This document shows, piece by piece, positions 10,069 to 20,700 of a stretch of DNA of 64,000 nucleotides; positions within the stretch are counted from its first letter, which is position 1; the number at the start of each line of letters is the position of its first letter. The stretch is taken from positions 535,017,102 to 535,081,101 of the forward strand of contig NC_064616.1 in assembly GCF_023898315.1 (NCBI RefSeq), in the 5' to 3' direction. The position numbers and the translations under genes are program-made. The DNA comes from Schistocerca nitens (taxonomy: Eukaryota > Arthropoda > Insecta > Orthoptera > Acrididae). The notes beneath the pieces were generated by a model. That model was not told the DNA's origin, ran no database searches, and saw only the letters and a list, made by a program, of their open reading frames with translations.

Positions 10069-11490
10069 CACTCCTGGAAATTGAAATAAGAACACCGTGA
10101 ATTCATTGTCCCAGGAAGGGGAAACTTTATTGACACATTCCTGGGGTCAGATACATCACATGATCACACTGACAGAACCACAGGCACATACACACAGGCA
10201 ACAGAGCATGCACAATGTCGGCACTAGTACAGTGTATATCCACCTTTCGCAGCAATGCAGGCTGCTATTCTCCCATGGAGACGATCGTAGAGATGCTGGA
10301 TGTAGTCCTATGGAACGGCTTGCCATGCCATTTCCACCTGGCGCCTCAGTTGGACCAGCGTTCGTGCTGGACGTGCAGACCGCGTGAGACGACGCTTCAT
10401 CCAGTCCCAAACATGCTCAATGGGGGACAGATCCGGAGATCTTGCTGGCCAGGGTAGTTGACTTACACCTTCTAGAGCACGTTGGGTGGCACGGGATACA
10501 TGCGGACGTGCATTGTCCTGTTGGAACAGCAAGTTCCCTTGCCGGTCTAGGAATGGTAGAACGATGGGTTCGATGACGGTTTGGATGTACCGTGCACTAT
10601 TCAGTGTCCCCTCGACGATCACCAGTGGTGTACGGCCAGTGTAGGAGATCGCTCCCCACACCATGATGCCGGGTGTTGGCCCTGTGTGCCTCGGTCGTAT
10701 GCAGTCCTGATTGTGGCGCTCACCTGCACGGCGCCAAACACGCATACGACCATCATTGGCACCAAGGCAGAAGCGACTCTCATCGCTGAAGACGACACGT
10801 CTCCATTCGTCCCTCCATTCACGCCTGTCGCGACACCACTGGAGGCGGGCTGCACGATGTTGGGGCGTGAGCGGAAGACGGCCTAACGGTGTGCGGGACC
10901 GTAGCCCAGCTTCATGGAGACGGTTGCGAATGGTCCTCGCCGATACCCCAGGAGCAACAGTGTCCCTAATTTGCTGGGAAGTGGCGGTGCGGTCCCCTAC
11001 GGCACTGCGTAGGATCCTACGGTCTTGGCGTGCATCCGTGCGTCGCTGCGGTCCGGTCCCAGGTCGACGGGCACGTGCACCTTCCGCCGACCACTGGCGA
11101 CAACATCGATGTACTGTGGAGACCTCACGCCCCACGTGTTGAGCAATTCGGCGGTACGTCCACCCGGCCTCCCGCATGCCCACTATATGCCCTCGCTCAA
11201 AGTCCGTCAACTGCACATACGGTTCACGTCCATGCTGTCGCGGCATGCTACCAGTGTTAAAGACTGCGATGGAGCTCCGTATGCCACGGCAAACTGGCTG
11301 ACACTGACGGCGGCGGTGCACAAATGCTGCACAGCTAGCGCCATTCGACGGCCAACACCGCGGTTCCTGGTGTGTCCGCTGTGCCGTGCGTGTGATCATT
11401 GCTTGTACAGCCCTCTCGCAGTGTCCGGAGCAAGTATGGTGGGTCTGACACACCGGTGTCAATGTGTTCTTTTTTCCATTTCCAGGAGTG
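10069..11490 (-). mobile_element. Tc1-like DNA transposon, copy 1 (1422 bp)
   Basis: Flanked by TA at 10067-10068 and 11491-11492. Both ends carry CACTCCTGGAAAT.GAAA.AAGAACAC in inverted orientation. It has exactly the same length as copy 2 at 36839-38260 and differs from it at few sites. It interrupts a minus-strand LINE endonuclease: joining the flanks across one TA restores a frame leading into YRSPSGNF. The mechanism is cut-and-paste at TA by a DDE transposase. Near identity with copy 2 shows recent mobility of the family. Confidence 0.95.
10224..11246 (-). pseudogene. Tc1-like transposase, one nonsense codon
   Basis: A 340-codon transposase frame starting at MPRQHGREP (ATG ending at 11246) and closing at TAG 10224-10226, with one premature TAG at 10308-10310 (CAG in copy 2). 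N-terminal helix-turn-helix modules (LTDFERG.IVGMREAGWTYR; VSARTIRNRLHEAGLRSR) bind the terminal repeats. The catalytic core shows VVFSDES (D at residue 155), FQQDNARPH (D244) and SPDLSPIEHVW (E277). I count 32 residues between the second D and the E, against 34 in classical Tc1. The truncation removes only about 28 C-terminal residues, after the catalytic triad. The open frame upstream of the ATG is terminal-repeat sequence and is not needed. Confidence 0.9.
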
Positions 11491-11542
11491 TATATCATGG
11501 TACAATTATGAAAGACCCCTCCTTCAGTTTAAGTTGACAGGC

Positions 11543-11545
<3 letters not shown>
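11491..11545 (-). mobile_element. LINE endonuclease, segment upstream of the Tc1-like insertion
   Basis: Minus-strand codons read CQLKLKEGSFIIVP, then one stop in this copy, then Y; the next codon lies beyond the transposon at 10066. This is the expected strand before YRSPSGN in the endonuclease. The LINE ends, 5'-truncated or eroded, at the (GT)n repeat. Confidence 0.7.

Positions 11546-11602
<57 letters not shown>
11546..11602. repeat. (GT)n microsatellite
   Basis: About 28 GT units, followed by an alternating CACACACGCGCGTGTG stretch to 11623. Confidence 0.95.
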
Positions 11603-11603
<1 letters not shown>

Positions 11604-11623
11604 TGCACGCACACACGCGCGTG

Positions 11624-12023
11624 TGAAAACGGCTACTGCAATGTTCATAAAAGAAGCTTATGTGATCAATATATTGAGTGGGTACATTTATTCAAAATTT
11701 AATTATTTTACATATATACTGTACTATTCTGGAAATCCTTTTTTATCACTGGGAATTAAGGACAATTACTATTTATAAAATTCCATTTGCTTCTTTCACT
11801 GGTAGCTGGCAGATATTTCAGCATTTCACATTATTTGGTCATGAAAATTTCATTCCAAAATTATGTTGAAAAATATATAATTATTTTATTCCTATAAGTT
11901 TTTCTTATATTCTGAATATTGTTTTCTTGGTAAATGTTAACTCAGGATCGCAGTGATACATATTGCTGGTGCTCAGCAACAACAAGTTGTAATGTTTTTG
12001 TTCAGTTTTTCAAGGGAAATTTT
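11624..12023. other. No recognisable feature
   Basis: AT-rich sequence with short frames only; no motif, splice pair or repeat identified. Confidence 0.5.
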
Positions 12024-12585
12024 TTGGGCATTTCTGGAGATGTATCAGTCATGTTGTGTCAAATCTGGGACTTGATTTTGTGTCTCTTGGACTGATCACT
12101 GTCAACACTGTGCGACATGAATGTCAGTTATGTATTTTACAATTCTACAACTATAAAAATCAATGCATTCTCATCATTTATGAAGTCAGTCTCTATTTAA
12201 AAGTGACTCCCCTTAGCAATTTCCAGAAGTTTCAGATGTGAAGTTAATTGTTGATTACGTAGGAAGAGCTGGATTTGGCAATGAGGTATGATGTTTTTTC
12301 ATCTGAAAATTAATATAGTCATTGAAATGCAACAAACCTGGGCCTCCTAAGGAATCATACTCCAAAATATCTTCCAATGATGAGTTGAGCCACAGATTCT
12401 TCAAATAATTAAGATGGGTATCAGCACTATTTATGGGTAAGTCAACTATCATTATTGAAACTACTATTCTACAGTGCTGCTTCCATAACATATTTTTATA
12501 CATTTACATGCCTGATAATTCTGACAAATAAGCATCTTTGATTACATCATGTCAATATTTTCATGCTGATTGGGATGTAGTTATG
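12024..12585. repeat. Unknown dispersed repeat 'A', copy 2
   Basis: Same orientation as copy 1 at 5940-6414 and 6742-6800, and uninterrupted here, which shows that the LINE end in copy 1 is a later insertion. The minus strand holds an 82-codon frame at 12255-12503 (VDLPINSADTHL, LEDILEYDSLGGPGLL, SLPNPALPT). Copy 1 has a decayed equivalent. Its right edge is cut by the LINE tail at about 12590. It could be an old element with a coding part or a duplicated genomic segment. Confidence 0.75.
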
Positions 12586-12589
12586 AGAC

Positions 12590-13056
12590 TCCTTATTTAT
12601 TTACTTATTTATTTACATTTCCCTTGCATACAGCCATCACAATGATTGATTTTAGGAACATCAGAAATAATAGTATGACCATAACAACACTTCCAAAATA
12701 TGTTACATACAGCAACCGTTTCACCTTGCATCTGTTTTATACACTTATTCCACTACAGCTAACATGCTACTGGTTGATGTTACAGCCAGTCTTAAAATTT
12801 GTAGAATGAATAGAGACATGTTTCTATCATAAAAGATTTTAATTTTGTCTTAAAAACATTTCCTGTGTGTGTTCTTTCAGAATTTTGTAGTTTGTTGCAC
12901 CAAATTGAACCATTGATGTGTGGGATCGTATTGGTTGTTTTTAATGTTGTTTTGTTCTGGAAATGGTTGAATTTTGTCCTGGCATTGTGACCATATACAT
13001 TACTGCACTTGGTAACTTCTGTTAACTGGCTTATAAAAAATGTAACTAATGTAGGA
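12590..13056 (-). mobile_element. LINE C-terminal part and A-rich tail
   Basis: Minus strand: SNVYGHNARTKFNHFQNKTT, then HINGSIWCNKLQNS and FKTKLKSFM, the standard end of a Jockey/CR1-type RT protein. A 3' UTR follows, and a tail of (AAATAAGT)-like units at 12590-12618. The RT portion continues on the other side of the PLE inverted pair, at 14836-15110. Confidence 0.65.
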
Positions 13057-13059
13057 AAA

Positions 13060-13905
13060 GACAGATTTCTACTTATCGTAAAGAAGACACGTCAAGTTGC
13101 AGACAGGTACAATTGAAAGACACTCAAATATAGCTTTCAGTTACAGCCTTCATCATCAATAAAATACACACACACACACACACACACACCAGCAAGCACA
13201 GCTCATGCACACACCATCACCAACTCCAGCATCTCGGACCAGAATGCAACACTACATGGGACGCAAGCAGGAATCTGTTTATAGTTGGAGAGAAAGATGA
13301 AGATTGTCTGATGGAGTGTGCAAGGACTAGACTGCCAACAGGTACAGCATCAGGAGGTTGTGGGGCAGGGAGGTGTTGGGGGCATCAGGGGGGGGGGGGG
13401 GAGAGGCTAGTTCAGAATAGCTGGTGGTCGAGGTAAGGATCCAGATGGCTCAGGTAGTGAAGCAGATATTGATATCAAGTGTGTCATGTTCAGCTACCTC
13501 CTACGCCACAGGGTGGTTGACTTTGGTCTTGGCCACAGTTTAGCAGTGGTGTTTCATCCTGGTGGTCAGCTGGTTGGTAGTCATACCAATAGAAAAAGCT
13601 GTGCAATGATTGCAGCAGAACTTATAAATGACATAGCTGTTTTCACAGATGGCCCAGCCCCTGATGGGGTAGGATAAACCTGTGACAGGAAGTGCTGGGT
13701 GGGAGGATTTGGCAGGTTTTGCATCTGGGTCTTCCACAGGGACATGATCCTTGTGGCAAGGGGTTGGGTTTGGGATTGGCATAGTTACAGAGTAGGATGT
13801 TACGGAGGTTGGGTGGGCAACAGACAACCACTTTAAAAGGGATGAAATGTATCTCAAGTAGGAAGTCCCTCATTTCAGGGCACAATGATAGGTAATCAAA
13901 GCCCT
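13060..13905 (-). mobile_element. PLE end, left arm of an inverted pair
   Basis: Minus strand: GRPRCKTCQILPP, ENSYVIYKFCCNHCTAFSIGMTTNQLTTRM, the C-terminal GIY-YIG nuclease region of a Penelope-like element (typical 'VIYQL.C..C.AFYIG.TTN.L..RM'). The trailer includes a (CA)n run (13163-13188), a G-run (13387-13401) and a hammerhead-like core at 13135-13156. The outer end (AAAGAAGACACGTCAAGTTG) is the reverse complement of the outer end of the right arm. The expected Y of the GIY-YIG motif is S here, consistent with decay. Confidence 0.75.
13130..13156 (-). ncRNA. Hammerhead-ribozyme-like remnant in the PLE end
   Basis: Minus strand reads ATGATGA, then AGGCTGTAACT, then GAAAGCTA. This matches the hammerhead core order CUGANGA / stem II / GAAA with one mismatch at the first C. 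PLE terminal repeats are known to carry hammerhead motifs. Activity is unlikely in this copy. Confidence 0.45.
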
Positions 13906-13914
13906 CGCAAAGGA

Positions 13915-14832
13915 TGTGGTTCAGTTGTTACAGTCCAGGGTGGTACTGGGTGATGACGGGGACACTCCTCTGTGGCTAGTTCGTGGAAGACCCAGGTGCA
14001 AAACCCGCCCAGTCCACCCACCCATGACTTCCTATTCCAGCCCTGCCACAAGTTTATCCTACCCTGTCATGGGCCGGGCCACCCCTGAAAGCAGCCATGT
14101 CATTTACCAGCTCTGGTGCAATCATTCCACAACTTTTTATATTGGCATGACTACCAACCTGCTGTCCACCAGAATGAACTGCCTCCTGCAGCCTGTGGCC
14201 AAGAGCAAAGTAGACCACCCTGTGGTACAGCATGCAGCTGAACATAACACACTTGATTTCAATGGCTACTTCAGTAACCGAGCCAACTGGATTCTTCCCT
14301 CCACCAACAGCTTTTCTGAACTGTACCTATTGGAGTTATTCTTACAACACGTTCTCCACTCCTGTAATCCTGGCCTCAACCGATGGTAACATACTGTTCC
14401 TACACCCTTCACCCAATAGTTTCCACCCTCTCTGTCCTGCCATCTGCTGCCCATTCTCAACTCCCACCCTGTTTTTTGCAGCCCTCTGCCAATACATCTG
14501 CCCATCTTTCCCCACTACTCTCCTTTTTTCCCCCACCTCCATGCCCCACAACCTCCTGATGTTGGGCCTGTTGGCAGTCTAATCTCTGCACGTTCCACCA
14601 GGCAGAGTTTGTAATCTCCTGCCATCCGTATACCACTATCCGTTCCCCTTCCCTTTCTCCAACCCCTCCAGATTGCTGCTTGCATCCCACGTGATGATGT
14701 ATTCTGACCGAAGATGCTGGACTTGATGGTCATGTGTGTGTGAGGTTTGCTTGCTTGCATGCTTGCTTGCTTGCTTGCTTGCTGTCTGCAACTTGATGTG
14801 TCTTCTTTACAGTAAGAAACAATCTGTGTTTT
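13915..14832 (+). mobile_element. PLE end, right arm of an inverted pair
   Basis: Plus strand: GRPRCKTRPVHPP, SSHVIYQLWCNHSTTFYIGM and TTNLLSTRMN, then SELYLLELFLQHVLHSCNPG, the GIY-YIG region and C-terminal end of a Penelope-like protein. A C-rich trailer, a (GCTT)n run (14742-14782) and GCAACTTGATGTGTCTTCTT, complementary to the left arm's outer end, follow. A frame of 157 codons is still open here. Confidence 0.75.
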
Positions 14833-14835
14833 CTT

Positions 14836-15110
14836 ACTTTGTTGGTATTCCTAACTGGAGTTTCCATTGTTTGATACAGAGAATGTATTGTTAGGTATAC
14901 GTGCTGCACAAACACTTAACTACATGAATGTGTTTGGTCCAACCCCATGTATAAGCCTTATTGCAATTTTCTGTAACAACAGTATTCTCTTTATGTGTAC
15001 ATCAACTGCACAGCCCCAAAGTTCAATTCCACAATTGAGAAAGGTGTAAATTGCTCCACAATATACCATTTTCAATGCTTGGTTAGGAACTAACTTTGCA
15101 AGCTGGCTGA
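14836..15110 (-). mobile_element. LINE RT C-terminal fragment, upstream of the PLE pair
   Basis: Minus strand: NCGIELWGCAVDVHIKRILLLQKIAIRLI, matching the 'YG..LWG....LKKIF.LQKKAIRII' block of Jockey/CR1-type RT proteins. It is in the same orientation as 12590-13056 and supplies the part that precedes it, so the PLE pair sits inside one LINE. Confidence 0.6.
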
Positions 15111-15139
15111 TGATTACAAGGCAGTACTGACATTTATGT

Positions 15140-16000
15140 ATGGAAAATTGATTTGTCTGTCCACTGCTGTAACAAGGAACAGCAACACATTGTTGAAATG
15201 GTGCAGCATTGTATTATTAATAGCACACACTGATTTTTGCTGGTATCATGTCCCAAAAACACATTTATGGCTGACATTACATGTGGACAACTTGTACACA
15301 TTCCACATACAGTATGTACACAATCTTCACATTGGCGACAATGCCACATTTCTTCAATTTTGCCACTGATTAAATGACAATTATCATTTGCTTCCATTAA
15401 TACTTTTCACTGATGAAGCCATGTTTACATGGAATGTAATCAACAACACATGTAATGATCATTGAAAGTTGCAGGATAATCCAAATGTTACAGTGGAAAC
15501 CAATTTCTATGTTCATTTTCCAATCAATATATGATGCAGCATGACTGGTGATATGTTGATAGGTCCAGTTGTTTTAGAAGAGTGAATGACAGGACAGAAT
15601 TACTTGCATTTTTTCGGAAAACTCAGCCATTCAACACCGTAAGCACATTCCTTTCGTCATGTAGACTGCAATGTAAGATGGAGTTCCTCCACATTTTTCC
15701 ACATATGTGAGGAACATCTTAACCACACTTGCTCTAATCACTAGACTGGTCATGGTAGTACAATTAACTGGCCACCAAGTTAGCCAGACCTTATGCCATT
15801 CAAATTTTGGTTATGGGCTTGGATGAGGTCTTAGGTGTATAAATGGAAAGTGTACAAATGTGAGATGAACTACTAGGCCACATCATGGATGTTGTTGCCC
15901 TAATTATGCAACCTGCAGAGGCACTCAGACTGCAGTGTAACTGACAGTGGGATATTTGAAAATTATTGTGAACTGTACAACAGCTGTAATGTGATGAGTA
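15140..16000 (+). mobile_element. Decayed DDE transposase (IS630/mariner-like)
   Basis: Plus strand: PLILFTDEAMFTWNVINN, NPNVTVETNFYVHF, then LIGPVVLEE, YLHFF and, in another frame, a proline-poor remnant near 15770. The order resembles insect transposases with 'LFSDEATF...NPHW..E......VN VW.GI.......GP.FF.G...YL'. Frames shift repeatedly. No terminal repeats were found. A related scrap lies at 31060-31240. Confidence 0.5.
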
Positions 16001-16720
16001 TGGTAATGCTTAAATGTGAATATTTTAAAAATAGTGTATTTCAATTGATACTTTGTAAAGTGCATGTTTTACACATGTATTTGGTTAATACCTGACAATT
16101 TGCTCAATAATACATAAAAGAACTAACCATGTTCATTAGACATGGTCCTCAGAAACCATTCTGAATAGGGCATATGTCCATATGAAGTTTTTTGCTTCAA
16201 GTGATCATTCCTGCCATATCCCAGAGTATAAACCATTCCTCCTGGGATTCTCTGTAGTGACAGAACAGGTAATTTCTTGTGTTGCAATGTAAGCACTTTG
16301 AATTTTTAATATTGATTGATATTTCACTAAAAAATGAATAGAAATCTGTTTTGCCCCTTAAAAGTGGTTGAAACTTGGTAGCTGAATGCATGGTGCCTTA
16401 AGCATCCTACTTAAATGACTTTGTAAAAATGATGAAATTTTGTGTTTATACATCTTCCAATTTTGAATATCTGTGCCCATTTTTTTCCTTCTTTTCTGGA
16501 ACATTTTCTTCAGGCTAAGATATTGAAAATACTCATAACTTAGTTGTCATTTGTATCTAAGAACATACGTTTTAAAGACATTAAGAGAGATTTGTGATGT
16601 GGGCTCATATTCTCTGTCTACATCTATTGTTTTAGTTCTAAATTTCCCTATGGATGAGCCTTACATATACCAATAATCACAGCAGTATAGGTTTTACTAG
16701 AGGACATTTTATAACACAAT
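16001..16720. other. No recognisable feature
   Basis: AT-rich sequence downstream of the candidate host-gene polyadenylation site; no frame, repeat or splice signal supported. Confidence 0.5.
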
Positions 16721-16724
16721 ATGC

Positions 16725-17036
16725 AGTATTACAAAAATGTTACATTTATTATATTTGAAAAATACATGTACAGCACATAAAAAGTACGTATGTGCATATT
16801 AAGGCACATCACGACAATACACTTACTAAATGGGATACATAATGGTCTTAAATTATTCAACTGAAAACTAATCTTAATGACAGTTATACAGATATATATT
16901 TAAAAGTTTACTTTCACACTTGAAAAAAAAAATTTTTACATGTATTCTTCATAATATATCATCAATACTGCAACACTGCAGATATTGTCACATATAATTT
17001 AACGTCGTCGTCTTCTTACTCGCCTTATGGTCACTG
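16725..17036 (-). CDS. Candidate terminal exon and 3' UTR of a host gene
   Basis: On the minus strand the acceptor AATCTTCTTTATTGCAG precedes CAGTGACC, so two AGs three bases apart (NAGNAG) could be used. In the preferred frame the exon codes TVTIRRVRRRRR and stops at TAA 16999-17001. A second frame, SDHKASKKTTTLNYM, is also open. About 250 bases further on lies AATAAA (16745-16750), giving a compact 3' UTR. The exon joins in phase with the candidate exon at 27618-27665. No transposon family covers this sequence. The gene is unidentified, and the coding frame cannot be settled from so few codons. Confidence 0.45.
16745..16750 (-). promoter_or_regulatory. Polyadenylation signal AATAAA
   Basis: TTTATT on the plus strand, about 250 bases after the candidate stop codon of the minus-strand terminal exon. 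Confidence 0.45.
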
Positions 17037-17194
17037 CTGCAATAAAGAAGATTAGTTATTATGAATTCATAATTGAATATAAATTTTGCTTCACTTCACA
17101 TAAACATCAAAATACATAACATACAGAACAGACACGAATACTTTCTCATTTACTCTAAAAATTGTTAACAGTAGAGAAGTTAACTTTTGAAATT

Positions 17195-17407
17195 TCAGCT
17201 GCAAAAATGCTGAATTTGTTGTGGGACATTGTGGAATACTCCAGATTTGGCTACTATAGTTTCATTAAATTCCAATAGATGGCAGTGCTATATGCATCCT
17301 TCAAAATGGTGTTTGTAATGGAGGTGAATTCCAAGCAGAGAGCTGTCACTTAGTTGCTTAGGGTGGAAAACAAGAGCATCGCAGATATTCACACGTGTTT
17401 GCAGAAT
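17195..17407 (+). mobile_element. mariner element, 5' part
   Basis: Contains GGCAGTGCTATATGCATCC and then an ATG at 17318 with MEVNSKQRAVT, VENKSIADIH and CLQN. This is the N-terminal helix-turn-helix start of an insect mariner transposase I recognise ('MEVNSKQRAVIEFLLAENKSIADIHRRLQNVYGD'). It carries a stop after RAVT. It is cut at QN by a LINE and continues at 21638. The left terminal repeat is not recognisable. Confidence 0.7.
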
Positions 17408-17750
17408 GTTCAAGATGGTGCCGGTTAATGTTGTTAGTGAAAACCGCCAGGGCAAAAATGCAATTAAAAGTGAAAATAACTGTAAAGCGTGTGCTAAGAA
17501 GGTGATAAAAGGAGTTCAGTGCGCAGAGTGTCGATGCTGGTTCCACGAGAAATGCTCAGAAGTGTGTGTAGAATTTGTAACAAACTACTTCACTTGGATA
17601 TGCCGTACCTGCGGCATGGAAATACATGAACGAGAAATCACAAACGCTGTTAGGGACAAAGACGAAACAATAAAAATGCTTCAGAGTGATATCAATGCTT
17701 TAAACAATAGGTACATTGCTCTCAGTGAAAAATACAGTGACAGAAAATAG
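17406..17750 (+). pseudogene. LINE ORF1 with PHD-type zinc finger
   Basis: A 114-codon frame. Residues about 20-65 show CKACAKKVIKGVQCAECRCW, FHEKCS and WICRTCG, a C4-H-C3 pattern typical of the PHD fingers found in some LINE ORF1 proteins. A coiled-coil-like segment follows (DKDETIKMLQSDINALNNRY). The frame ends at a TAG in the linker; the SGNH-like part follows in broken frames. The protein would bind element RNA or chromatin. Confidence 0.7.
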
Positions 17751-20700
17751 ACTATGTGGAAAAGAATCCCATCCAAATGACTTTCACACCTCAAGTATGG
17801 ATACATGGCACTGAGCGAAAAACAGCGTCTCCTCAAGTATTATGCAGGAGAAAATCAAAAGGGTAAGCAAAATAACTGTGACCAATAAATCATCACACTA
17901 GATTTTGAAGAATGTTACGAAATACTGTGTGAAAAAAAGATTGATCAGCACTCTATTGCTAATGAATACAAGACGTCTGATGTGAAAGTGCAGCAGTGTC
18001 CGTAGAAACACGAGGTGAAATTATTTGGGGACAGCCATGCGTGAAACATCTCAAATCTAATGTCAATGCAGGCTGAGAACAGTGTAAGTATTTACAGTGA
18101 AGTAAAACCAGGGCCAAATTTCAACACAGTTACTGCTGGTATAAACAATGAATGCTCCAAACTCACAAAAAAGGCCTGTGTAGTGCTGATTGGAGGTGCA
18201 AACGATGTAAACAAAAACAATGCCAACTGATTCATTCAGAAACTGATCTTAGGAACACAATACTTACACTTCACTAATGTTACTGTAGCCACTCTACCAC
18301 TCAGGTATGACCTGTCTGATTGGTCATGTGTCAATACACAAATTAGGCAAACTAATGATAAACTGGGATATTTTTGAGCTAAATTTATAAACGTAAAATT
18401 ATTAGATAGTAATGGCTATGAAAGGATCAGTTTCACTACACATGGTATGCACCTGAATCAGCATGGCGAAAGGGAACTTATCACAGATATAAACCAGGCT
18501 AAAGAAGAAATCTTTCGCAAAAAAAAGAAAATCATTATTATGCCTATAATTGCGCTGGGTGCTCCTTCACAGGTAAACTGCTAAAATGGACCAAATCTTA
18601 CAGGATTTGGTCCAAAAATAATGACAAGCTTCCCAAAAAGGAAATTAAAACACACAAAAGTAAAAAATAAGAACTTAATGGCTCAGAGAGGGAACAAAAT
18701 AGATGTAAAGTAGGCCCACTTGCCATCCTGCAAGTCAACATTTGCAGCATTAGGAACAAGCTGTTAAGAGTTCGAATATTTTTGAAAAAAAAAAGAAAGA
18801 AAGAAAAAAAATGTGATGTACTGTGTGTTTCAGAACATTGGCTTACAGAATATCAAGTAGATTTGTTCATACCTAACAAGTACATTCTGGCAGCTATAAT
18901 GTGTAGAAACAACAGAGAAAATGGAGGGGGCTGCAATATTTATCAGACAATGTACACAATTCTCTAAAATATATGTAAGTTCATAGTCCTGAGAATTAAA
19001 TAGCAAATTTACTTGTATAAGAGTGATACACCAAAATATTGTAATTGTTAGCTAGTATAGATCACCAAACGGTGGTGTTAACTTATTTTTTGAAAAGTTT
19101 GAACAAATGATAAGAAAAATCTTAAAACTCAAAACAAATGTAGCAATATGTGGTGATTTTAACATTGACTTACTACACACACAGGAACTCAGCCCAAAAA
19201 CATTCTTAAACCCACTCAGATCACTAAATCTATGTTATACTAACAATAGCCCAAAATGTAGATATGCCTGTTTGGACAATATTATAGTTAATTTTTCAAG
19301 AAACCTATATAGTGTAAGCATTGCAGATGAATGTTTGGCAGATAATGATCCTCTACTCCCAACACACCAGTATACACAGTCAGATAATAATTATAAGGTT
19401 GCAAATAAGAAACCAAGCATGACATGGGTTAGAGGTCAGAAAGAGGAATATATCAAGTTATTCACAGGCTCCCTCAGAAAGGTAGATTGGGGCTTTGTTT
19501 ATGAATATGACACAGATCAATCAACTGTTGAAACTCTATTTAATAATTTCATTAAGACACATACTGACTTATGGTACTCTTGTTCACCAATGAAAAGAAA
19601 CAGTACTAAACCAAATAGAAAATGAAAAAAGCTTAAATGTTACGCTGATGACCTTGCTAATATTCGGAATAAGATGCTTTAACTGTACAAGACATTTAAA
19701 AACAACGGCAAATGTGTGACAGAACAAAATGATACTTATTATAAAGACTACCTGACATATAAAAAACATAACAATGCCAACCTTAACCTTAGCAAACAAA
19801 TGGCCTATGAAAATTACATAGAAGGAGCCCCAAACAAATGCAAGGCTGCTTAGGATATTATAAAACAAGAACATACCTCTACCCAAACACAGGATGTTCT
19901 ACTTGAGCCAGAAGAGATCAATAATTATTTTACAACCACATTAAATAAATTAAAATCAAAAATTAAACAGTCAGACATACTAGCAATTGATATACTTGCT
20001 GATCAGCTACCTAAAAGCCATGAATTTCGCTGGGACCCTGTCACACCCACAGATATAATAAATATTGTTAGAAAATTATCAAACTCGAAAAGTATGGCCT
20101 ACTACTGGCTATCTAACAACACAATAAATAGGACAACACACTTCATTTGCAGTCCACTATCTTTTATTATGAATAAATGCCTAGAAGTTGGAGTTTTCCC
20201 TGATCAGCTCAAAATTTCCAAAGTTATACCTATATACAAAAAGGAGGAAAAACACCTCCCTAAAAACTATAGACCACAAACAGCTAAGTAACTATTTTGA
20301 AAAGTATGACCTTCTCCATAATAGACAGCATGGTTTTTGACAAGGGAAAATACCACCTCTGCAGTCCTTGAAATAGTTAATCAGACATTAACAGCATTTG
20401 AAAACAAACAAACAGTATCACTTGAACTTTGTGATCTGAGCAAGGCATTTGATTGTATCCCCTTTTTATATCCTACTAGCCAAAATAAAGTATTATGATA
20501 TAAATAATTGAGAGTTAGAAATAATCAACTCTTATCTACATAACAGGAGACAATTTGTGTCAACACTCTTCCATGAATAATGCCACAACTTGTGTACCTC
20601 AGGGCTCTGTCCTTGGTCCTTTCTCCTTCATTGTTGCAATTAATGATTTGCCATCTTATATTGGGCCTGAGTCAGTTATCTCCTATGCGGATGATACAAC

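Noticed and set aside
10711-11142. 143-codon plus-strand frame, also present as 37187-37618 on the other strand
   Set aside because: Exact antisense shadow of the GC-rich transposase gene; several similar shadows occur around both copies.
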